Of a DNA stretch of 29,131 nt, positions 23,165 through 29,131 are shown piece after piece (the first letter of the stretch is position 1; each line of letters opens with the position of its first letter). Source of the stretch: an uncultured Eubacteriales bacterium (GTDB lineage Bacteria; Bacillota; Clostridia; Peptostreptococcales; Anaerovoracaceae). The position numbers were made by a program, and so were the translations under genes. The stretch spans positions 1 through 29,131 of the forward strand of contig UQEW01000022.1 in assembly GCA_900540145.1 (NCBI GenBank). The letters run 5' to 3'. The notes beneath the pieces are model-generated. The model was given only the letters and a program-made list of their open reading frames with translations. It was not told the DNA's origin and did no database searches.

Positions 23165-24031
23165 TTATGATTGCACACTGTTGATGGCTTCGGTAATAAA
23201 TTGAGCCGGAGCAGCATCTATTATCACATACTTAAGATTTCCGTTTATCATGTCCTGAACAGCCAACGAACCATTACTATAAGGTACACATTCAGCAGGC
23301 AGCCCCGCAAATCCCCAGTCTTCATCACCTTCAACATAGTATTGACCGGTAGTTCCTCTCTGAACTCCAATTTTGTCAGATGAGCTCAGTTCTGCGAGAA
23401 TCGCCTCCACTGAAGCTGCGTCGGTGCATGAATCGAAAGTTGTATCATCTCCTGTTGTAATCACTCTCTGAGACGCCGTATAATAGCTGTCGGAAAAAGT
23501 TACATATTCTTCTCTTTCGCTGTTTACCGTTAATCCTGCCATTGCAATATCGCATTTATGCTGCCCAACAGAAAGACATACTGCGTCAAATTCCATATTC
23601 TGTATAACCAGTTCCTGTCCCAGCTCCTCTGCAAGCAGTGCAGCAATTTCCATATCTACTCCCACATAGCTGTCTCCGTCCATGTATTCAAATGGTTCAA
23701 AAGATGCATTGGTTGCTACCACCAGCTGATCTTTGGAAGTGTCGAGGGTTGCAGATGTGATTGGAGTCGGCTCACCATCGCCGAAATATTTGTTAAAGAT
23801 TTCATCCAAAGTGCCGTCTTCCTGAATCTTCGCAATAAATTGATTAACTTGCTCTAAAAGTTCCGGCTGATCTTTGTCCACACCAAAAGCATATTCTTCA
23901 TTAGTCAAGTCAATTTCAACAACTTTTACTGCGTCTGCAGCCTCAGCCGAACCGCTTTCACCTTTGTTTCCGCATCCAAAAGCCGTGATTGTTAATACCA
24001 GTGTCATGCATAATACTATTATTTTTTTCAT
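23165..24031 (-). CDS. Amino acid ABC transporter binding lipoprotein, circularly permuted
   Basis: A 288-residue lipoprotein: signal peptide 1-19 and lipobox AFGC with Cys20. The main domain (about 101-288) is a family 3 solute-binding fold from its usual start (LVVATNASFEPFEY) through FSDSYYTAS and IGVQRGTTGQYY, but it stops at VIIDAAPAQFITEAINSVQS. The segment that normally comes next is missing there. It appears instead at residues 35-86: NEEYAFGVDKDQPELLEQVN, then LDEIFNKYFGDGE, the classic C-terminal helices of this family. The two parts are joined by a Thr/Ser linker. The fold therefore looks circularly permuted while remaining complete. GAGGAGG lies just before the ATG. It is the first gene of the importer operon. 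Substrate: a polar amino acid by family; lysine, DAP or cystine cannot be separated. Confidence 0.9.
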   Translation of the reverse strand: MKKIIVLCMTLVLTITAFGCGNKGESGSAEAADAVKVVEIDLTNEEYAFGVDKDQPELLEQVNQFIAKIQEDGTLDEIFNKYFGDGEPTPITSATLDTSKDQLVVATNASFEPFEYMDGDSYVGVDMEIAALLAEELGQELVIQNMEFDAVCLSVGQHKCDIAMAGLTVNSEREEYVTFSDSYYTASQRVITTGDDTTFDSCTDAASVEAILAELSSSDKIGVQRGTTGQYYVEGDEDWGFAGLPAECVPYSNGSLAVQDMINGNLKYVIIDAAPAQFITEAINSVQS

Positions 24032-24163
24032 TTTTTCCTCCTCTCGCCATTATCCATTTTTTCGATTATTATATTTTCAAGCTTTTTATTTTCCTTTGAA
24101 TAACGGCTATTTTTATGGGTTTTGAGCATTGTATGACATGTTTTTTTATCTCGTCTGTCTTTT

Positions 24164-24192
24164 AATATAACATATCGAGCATTACTATTCAA
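24164..24192 (-). promoter_or_regulatory. Sigma-A promoter of the amino acid importer operon
   Basis: On the minus strand TTGAAT (24192-24187) and TATATT (24169-24164) are 17 bases apart. The leader is about 125 bases long, AT-rich, and has no riboswitch or T-box pattern that I can see. Confidence 0.72.
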
Positions 24193-24248
24193 GAATAAAT
24201 ATTATTTTTTTCGAATTAATATTCATAACCGTGAGGGTGGCTTACATA

Positions 24249-24303
24249 ATTGGCTGCTGTGGTCTGTACGATTGGCTGCTGTGGTCTGTACGATTGGCTG
24301 CTG
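24249..24303 (+). repeat. 22-bp tandem repeat, 2.5 copies
   Basis: Two identical 22-base units beginning ATTGGCTGCTG and ending TGTACG (24249-24270 and 24271-24292), then the first 11 bases of a third. Exact identity points to a recent slippage-type duplication. There are no spacers, so it is not a CRISPR. Confidence 0.92.
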
Positions 24304-24406
24304 ACAAAAAATTAATTTTACAGGAAAATTTACATAAGAGAATACCAAATCCATGGCGAAATTTGTCGAAACTCATATGGAACTGACTTTTTCTTGAAAA
24401 TTCTGG

Positions 24407-24445
24407 AAAAAAGTCTGCAAAAATGCTGGTTTGGCAGACTTTTTT
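24407..24445. terminator. Orphan terminator-like hairpin
   Basis: A perfect 12-bp stem, AAAAAAGTCTGC (24407-24418) and GCAGACTTTTTT (24434-24445), with a 15-base loop and a six-T run in the second arm in either direction. No recognised gene ends here; the neighbouring surface-protein gene has its own terminator. Confidence 0.7.
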
Positions 24446-24625
24446 CCTCATTATCATGATTTTTTACATTTTTGCGAGATATACGCCCCTCAAAATTCCA
24501 TTTTCTGGAAATTTTATGACAAAATTTCAAAATTAAGAAAATTTTATCAGCATTGACCGGCGGCGAATTTGTACCATGCCGCTTACGCAAAGCGTGCGCG
24601 GCGCAAGCTCATATGACCGCAATAT

Positions 24626-24662
24626 AAAACTACACTCCTTAACCTTTAAAGAGTGTAGTTTT
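24626..24662 (-). terminator. Terminator of the lamin-tail surface-protein gene
   Basis: A perfect 12-bp stem, AAAACTACACTC (24626-24637) and GAGTGTAGTTTT (24651-24662), with a 13-base loop. It begins about 40 bases after the stop at 24703 on the minus strand. Confidence 0.85.
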
Positions 24663-24702
24663 GTAATGAGTCACAAATATGGAAAATTTTGTTTTTATTC
24701 AC

Positions 24703-26847
24703 TTACCTGGAATTACGTCTTATACGGTATGCCAGTATTGCAACAACAACGGCAATTATCATGATTAAAGCAAATGAAACAAGCTTCAAGTTATCTGATG
24801 TGCCCGGGATCTCTGAGTCTGACACGTTGTTGGTATTTTCATTGCCAACCCCGGTATTTTCTGAGTCGGAGTTGGAATCGCCATTCCCCGAGCCTGAGTC
24901 AGAATCATCTGTGTTTGGAGGTACTACTTCTCCAGGCACGTCCTGGATATCTTCCTTATAGTCACAAGCCATATATCCAATGGCAAGAGCTCCCTCAGTT
25001 ACTCCGTCCTGGAAGCGGTATACAGGTCTCTGTCCGTCTACCGTATATTCTGCCGCTGCAATAGCAAAGCCTTCATAGTTCAGTGTAGTGTCCAGCCCGG
25101 AAGCAGGTGTGTAATGTTCAATAACTGGAGCGCTGCTGCCGTTAAGAGCAATCTTTGCAAGGCGATTGTTATATCCGTTGTCGGAAGCAACCCACAATAC
25201 ATCTTCATATGTATCGTAATCGAGAGCCATGGCTCCTCCCAGTTTGCTGTCTATGTCAGCGATGAGCGCTGCTGTGCCGTCATTGTTAAGAACAAAAGCA
25301 TATACATGACCGTTGTCCTCAAGGGCAACAAAGAAAACTCCTCCTGCTACTGCTTCAGGATATTTGTTATGGTCAAAAGCTGCCTTGGTATTTTCATCAT
25401 AAAGCAAGCCGTCTACATCTTCATTTGCCACCCATTCAACAGCTTCTATGCCCATATTGGCTGAAACCTGCGGCAAAAGCGCTGTTATGTCCCATTCCTG
25501 TTCAGCTGTTATCACACTTGCTGAGTTGTTAGGGTCCGCTTTCAATATCGTGTTGTAATTGACACCTTTATCTGAATTGTCTCTTTCTGAAGCCAGGTAT
25601 ACGAAGCCGTCTCCGTCTACAGTTATTCCTTCTGCGTCAGGTCCGGCGGCTGAATCGTCACCGGCATCTTTTATAAATGACACTTTCTTGCCGGACTCGA
25701 AGCCTTTTTCAAAGGTCAGCTGGCCGTCTTTTGCCACATTCAGCACCCAGAACGTAGCAGTGCCATTATCAACTGCGTACAATTTGCCATTAGCAAAATC
25801 CAAACCGGAGGAATCTTCTAGGAAAGTTCCTTTATCGTCAAAGGTTTCTATAGAACTGTCGCCCTGCCAAGGCAAAAGTTCAGGAATATCAGCATATCTG
25901 TTAGCTGAGCCCGGTGTGGCTTCTTGAGTATTTCTATATTCAGAGCCGTTTACGTCAGGGTATAATCCCCACGTAGGATTTGTATGGTCTGCCCATGTAG
26001 TGCTTTGAATCATACGTCTGTTTTCAAAGATTCGTACTTGATCACCTTTTCCCAATCCAAATCCGAAATCATCCTCGTATATAACTAAAAATCCATTAGC
26101 AGGTATCTCTGTTCCCTCAGGTATCGTATACTCGTGGTCATCTTTATCATCTTTTATCACAAGCCCTGAAACATCCAATGCTTCTGCCGTAGGGTTGGCC
26201 AGCTCTATCCAATCAGCTCCTCCGTTCGGGTCGTTGGACTGAATTTCATTCAGCACGACAGGATTGGTTACTATGTTAGCCTTGCCTTTTGTTGATGAAG
26301 CAAAGTCGACAAAGTCGCCTGTACCGTCCGGTATCCTGGCATAAACGCCATTGGCATGAGAAGCATATTCATAGCTGGCTACTACAGCCCCGCCTTTGCT
26401 GAAAACTGTAACAGTGTCCCCATTGCCAAGACCGAAAGTAAAATCTTTATTTTGGTCAAATACGTAGTATTCTCCCGGCGCCAATACTGTGCCTTCCGTC
26501 ACAGGAACAGTCTCATCGGCATGGCCTACAGGGTCGTTATCTAACAAATAATATCCACTTATATCGATATCTGTATCTCCTGCATTATATACTTCTACCC
26601 AATCAGTCGTATCGCCGTCAGACTCAATCTCATTGATTACAAGCTCCGGTACATACCACTGATTAGCCTGGCCCGGCGTCTCTTTCATCAGGACAAAAGA
26701 GCCTGTTCCGTCAGGATATCTTCCTAAAGAAGCTGCTGCCTCGTCACCGTCGTAGGAAGCGTGCTCAGTCCATGAGTACTGGTCTATGAGCTGTCCTGAT
26801 CCATCATAAAGTCTTATGGAATCTCCGCTGCCTATGCCTATAGGCTC
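24703..26847 (-). pseudogene. 3' part of a TAG-interrupted lamin-tail/beta-propeller surface protein gene
   Basis: This open frame of 714 residues continues in exactly the same frame as the gene part at 26848-27597, separated only by a TAG codon. It begins EPIGIGSGDSIRLYDGSG, the second half of lamin-tail domain 2, then has domain 3 (VINEIESDGDTTDWVEVYN), domain 4 (VVLNEIQSNDPNGGADWIEL), and a domain of about 300 residues (GLDFANGKLYAVDNG, PDAEGITVDGDGFVYLASER) resembling the phytase-esterase-like / SdiA-regulated beta-propeller group. A Ser/Asn/Gly linker, IPGTSD, a membrane helix and a basic tail form the wall anchor. The first in-frame ATG (26688) has no ribosome site, so expression needs readthrough or suppression. 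Otherwise this part is untranslated, although its reading frame shows no other damage. Confidence 0.85.
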
Positions 26848-27597
26848 CTAAAATTCCCCTCTCTCATAGCTGTCCGTAGTGTCGTTATAGCAGTTGCCTA
26901 TAGTATCAGCTTCCACTGCTATAATCTGCCCCGGCGCTATTGTTGTTCCCTCTAAGAACTGCCAGCGATGATCGTCAGAGTTGTCTCTGATTTCGTATCC
27001 TGAAATGTCCAGTTCTTTTTCGGATGTGTTCATTAGCTCAACGTAATCAGCAGGGCTTGAATTGATTTCATTAATTACCAGGCCGCCCTCCTCAGAAGGC
27101 TCATCAACCGGTAAATTGGCCGTTCCCTTGGTCGCTGCCTGATCAGTAAAGCTATCTGTTCCTATAACCCTTGACCATGTGCCATAAGCGTGACCGCTGT
27201 ATGCATATGAATCCTTTATTTCTTTATTTCCGTCATACAGACATACGTTATCTTCTTTTCCCAAGCCAAAGGTGAAATTGCTGTTTTCTTCCAAAACCAT
27301 AACTTCACCGGCTTTCAGTACGGTTCCTTCCGCCAAAGGCGTTGTCGCGCCTTCATCAAGGCGTTCCAGTTCTTTGTCATCAGTTACAAACCAGCCGCTT
27401 ATATCAATGTCTTCTTTACCTGTGTTGATTATCTCTATCCAATCGTTTCCTCCGTCGGCCGCATCGGATTCGATTTCATTGATCAAAATTTCGCTGCCTT
27501 CCGCCGCCTGAACAAACGACGGCGCCTGAAACGTGCCAGCCAAAAGAGCTGTAATCATAACAGAAGAAAGCAATATCTTTTTTCCGCTCTTTTTCAT
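26848..27597 (-). CDS. 5' part of the lamin-tail surface protein gene, ends at in-frame TAG
   Basis: This part encodes 249 residues. Residues 1-31 form a signal peptide (MKKSGKKILLSSVMITALLA, ending VQAAEG). Lamin-tail domain 1 runs from ILINEIESDAADGGNDWIEI to about residue 155. Domain 2 starts at LVINEINSSPADYVELMN and is cut by TAG right after ERGEF. Lamin-tail domains are immunoglobulin-like folds found on bacterial secreted nucleases and adhesins. ATG 27597 is supported by GGAGG 7 bases ahead; ATG 27603 lies too close to that site. Alone, the product is secreted but lacks the propeller and the wall anchor. The intact protein would be about 963 residues plus one at the TAG. I see no strong promoter in the 122 bases upstream, only an extended -10-like TATACT. 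Confidence 0.82.
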   Translation of the reverse strand: MKKSGKKILLSSVMITALLAGTFQAPSFVQAAEGSEILINEIESDAADGGNDWIEIINTGKEDIDISGWFVTDDKELERLDEGATTPLAEGTVLKAGEVMVLEENSNFTFGLGKEDNVCLYDGNKEIKDSYAYSGHAYGTWSRVIGTDSFTDQAATKGTANLPVDEPSEEGGLVINEINSSPADYVELMNTSEKELDISGYEIRDNSDDHRWQFLEGTTIAPGQIIAVEADTIGNCYNDTTDSYERGEF

Positions 27598-27719
27598 CAA
27601 CATACCTCCATTTTGTATGAATATGCACAAATATTTGTTTCATACAGTATAAAGGTACATCGCAAAGAAGTTCTATCATGCTATTGTAAAGCTTTTATTA
27701 AAAGTAGCTGACAGCAGAG

Positions 27720-28706
27720 TCAATCGTATTTGGACAGCACGTTTTCCAGAAAGGCCTTGTAATCTTTTTTCACGTCCAAAGGCCCGTCAATTCTTACTCC
27801 CGTTCCCAAACCTGTTATCCAGCCGAAAAACTGCGGGCTGATAAAAATGTCCACATTGATTCGGAAGTGTTCCTCGTCCTCGCGTACGACTGTTATTTCC
27901 TGGGAAAAGCGGTCTATCATTACTCCTATCATGGAGTTATCGCATACCAGGCTGACTTTTCTCTCCTTTCCGCCGTACATGTTGAAAGTCTTTTTGGCAT
28001 AGGAGGCCAAGTCAAAGTCGACAAACTGATTTTTTCCCATACGCTGTTGATCAAGATCCGCAGTATTTCTCATTTTGTCTACGCGATAATGCTTTATCTT
28101 ATCAGAGGTTTCTTCATATGCGATCAAGTAATAATTTTCATCGTCCCAAGTCAGTTCCCACGGGCTCACTATATAATACTGTCCGCCTTTTTTAGGCGCT
28201 AATTCTTTTTCTATATTCCACTCGCTGTATTGGAACTTTATCTGATGGTTGGCGGATATGGCAGAATGTATGCAGTCAACGTTATAATAGATAGTCTCGT
28301 TTTCTGTCTTAATCCTGTTGAAAATAAAGACATTTCTCTGGAGCTGCTTTGCTTCATTTTCGCTTACCAGCTTCTCTATCTTTCCGATAAGTTCACGGGA
28401 CTTTTTAGCAGTGATAAACTTGGACGACTGCACAGCGTCAACCAAAAGCTTAACCTCTGGCAACTCAAAATCTCTGGAACCTACATAATAGCCCTGCTTT
28501 GCTCCTCCTTTTGCCTGGACTATGTCTATACCAAACTCCATCAAAGTTTCTATATCGCTGTATATGCTTTTTCTGTCAACTGTATAGCCGTAAGCGTTCA
28601 AAGCCTTTATCAGGTCAGCCGACGACATTATGTGATTTTCATCTGTCTTTTCCAAAAGTATTTTAAGCAAATGCAGTATCTTTAGTTTTGTATTGGAAAC
28701 CGCCAT
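27720..28706 (-). CDS. WYL domain transcriptional regulator
   Basis: A 328-residue cytoplasmic regulator. The N-terminal winged helix-turn-helix of the DeoR/HTH_11 type (about 5-65: ILHLLKILLEKTD, YGYTVDRKSIYSDIETLMEF) is followed by a WYL domain (about 135-225: HQIKFQYSEWN, YYIVSPWELTWDDENYYLIAYEE) and the WCX C-terminal region. WYL domains bind small ligands or nucleic acid and often control stress, mobile-element or defence genes. No defence gene is seen here. ATG 28706 follows AAAGG by 8 bases; GTG 28715 overlaps that site. It is the gene upstream of the lamin-tail protein on the same strand and may regulate it, but this is only position. Confidence 0.9.
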   Translation of the reverse strand: MAVSNTKLKILHLLKILLEKTDENHIMSSADLIKALNAYGYTVDRKSIYSDIETLMEFGIDIVQAKGGAKQGYYVGSRDFELPEVKLLVDAVQSSKFITAKKSRELIGKIEKLVSENEAKQLQRNVFIFNRIKTENETIYYNVDCIHSAISANHQIKFQYSEWNIEKELAPKKGGQYYIVSPWELTWDDENYYLIAYEETSDKIKHYRVDKMRNTADLDQQRMGKNQFVDFDLASYAKKTFNMYGGKERKVSLVCDNSMIGVMIDRFSQEITVVREDEEHFRINVDIFISPQFFGWITGLGTGVRIDGPLDVKKDYKAFLENVLSKYD

Positions 28707-28776
28707 AATGTTCACCTTTCAATTTAAAAATAAAGCTGTCTTTAATTTCGCTTTTAGGTTAATTTTTGATATAAAA

Positions 28777-28805
28777 ATTTTACTATAAAATTCAAACCTG
28801 TTCAA
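28777..28805 (-). promoter_or_regulatory. Sigma-A promoter of the WYL regulator gene
   Basis: On the minus strand TTGAAC (28805-28800) and TAAAAT (28782-28777) are 17 bases apart, about 70 bases before the start. It lies directly after the microprotein gene, so the two genes are probably separate units. Confidence 0.68.
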
Positions 28806-28823
28806 GAACGGCGGTTTAGGCTT

Positions 28824-28925
28824 TTATCCTGCCATGTATTCTTCGTATTCTTCTTCCGTAGCAAAGAGCATGTACTTTCCGTTCACTCTTCCCATATATC
28901 CTGCATAAGTCACATAGCCGCCCAT
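28824..28925 (-). CDS. 33-residue microprotein of unknown function
   Basis: A very short gene with a near-perfect ribosome site, AAGGAGGTAACGAA, directly before its ATG at 28925. The product starts MGGYVTYAGYMGRVNGKYML and ends in an acidic EEEYEEYMAG tail. It is rich in Tyr, Gly, Met and Glu, has no membrane helix or signal peptide, and should be cytoplasmic. I do not recognise a family. The stop TAA is at 28824-28826. A possible promoter on the minus strand is TTGTAC with TATTAA 16 bases later, near 28960-28990. The ribosome site and protein-like composition make it more likely real than chance. Confidence 0.65.
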   Translation of the reverse strand: MGGYVTYAGYMGRVNGKYMLFATEEEYEEYMAG

Positions 28926-29063
28926 TTCGTTACCTCCTTTTTATCGTAACTCTTTTTTATATTTAATAATATACTCAACCCGTTGTACAAAAATACGGAC
29001 AGCGGCTCGGTTACAGCCTTTTTTTCTGCATTTATGCAGGCTTAGTTTTGTCCACCACAAAAA

Positions 29064-29112
29064 GGGGGGCTGTCGCATTAACGATAATTTTTCGTTAATG
29101 CGACAATCCCCC
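29064..29112 (-). terminator. Strong inverted repeat at the right edge, likely terminator
   Basis: A perfect 14-bp stem (TGTCGCATTAACGA at 29071-29084 with 29092-29105) is extended by a G/C pentamer pairing outside a small internal loop (29064-29069 with 29108-29112). On the minus strand it is followed by TTTTTGTGG, so it probably ends a minus-strand gene outside the window to the right. It has no T-run on the plus strand. Confidence 0.7.
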
Positions 29113-29131
29113 ATGCCTCTGATATTATGCC

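Larger units (their letters stand above)
24193..24625. other. Intergenic stretch without a supported gene
   Basis: About 430 AT-rich bases between the importer promoter and the terminator of the surface-protein gene. It holds a 22-bp tandem repeat (24249-24303), a strong orphan hairpin (24407-24445) and a GC-rich patch near 24553-24610. Short minus-strand frames of 71 and 86 codons lack ribosome sites and have unprotein-like composition. A small RNA ending at the orphan hairpin is possible, but I see no convincing promoter for it. Confidence 0.5.

Noticed and set aside
24249..24303. CRISPR array
   Set aside because: The repeats are back to back with no spacers and there are only 2.5 copies; no cas genes are present.
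24330..24590. 86-codon minus-strand gene in the intergenic stretch
   Set aside because: No ribosome site, Lys/Asn/Phe-rich composition that follows the AT content, and the frame runs through the orphan terminator hairpin.
26688..26850. Recoding of TAG as pyrrolysine or a changed genetic code
   Set aside because: radA and spmB use TAG as their normal stop, and only one gene in the window shows an internal TAG. A nonsense mutation is simpler, though readthrough is kept as a possibility.

Overview
The window looks like a chromosomal segment of an anaerobic, low-to-moderate GC member of the Bacillota, class Clostridia. The evidence is AGGAGG-type ribosome sites before almost every gene, an EF-G paralogue, an Lsa/CplR-type ABC-F protein, SpmA/SpmB-type membrane proteins, a lipoprotein ABC importer and meso-DAP metabolism. 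The Anaerovoracaceae / old Clostridiales Family XIII is my best guess; that is an inference from gene types, not something proved here. There are no rRNA or tRNA genes, no CRISPR array and no insertion sequence that I can see.

Left part (1-9460). radA (minus) has its own promoter and a candidate LexA box at its start site. A secreted von Willebrand A protein (plus) follows, then a minus-strand run: an EF-G paralogue, an ATC-hydrolase/M20-amidohydrolase gene pair, asnS and a small membrane protein. Hairpin terminators separate most units.

Middle (9600-24040). An Lsa-type ABC-F gene (minus) has a 300-base leader with a promoter, two overlapping leader ORFs and a terminator hairpin just before the gene, the layout of antibiotic-responsive attenuation. 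Divergent from it is a sigma-54 activator gene in an operon with an M20 amidohydrolase and an alanine-racemase-like enzyme. After two small minus-strand membrane-protein genes comes a plus-strand set: spmA, spmB, an S66 LD-carboxypeptidase, dapF and lysA. A well-spaced -24/-12 promoter and a 20-bp tandem repeat precede spmA. Taken together, the activator may control a set acting on peptidoglycan-type peptides: trim D-Ala (S66), racemise (Alr-like), isomerise and decarboxylate DAP (DapF, LysA), with SpmAB and an amino-acid ABC importer as membrane parts. The importer's binding lipoprotein appears circularly permuted.

Right part (24040-29131). A 670-base non-coding stretch carries a 22-bp tandem repeat and two strong hairpins. 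It is followed (minus strand) by a large cell-wall protein gene with four lamin-tail domains and a beta-propeller, broken by one in-frame TAG, then a WYL-domain regulator and a 33-residue microprotein gene with a near-perfect ribosome site. A strong hairpin at the right edge probably ends a transcript from outside the window.
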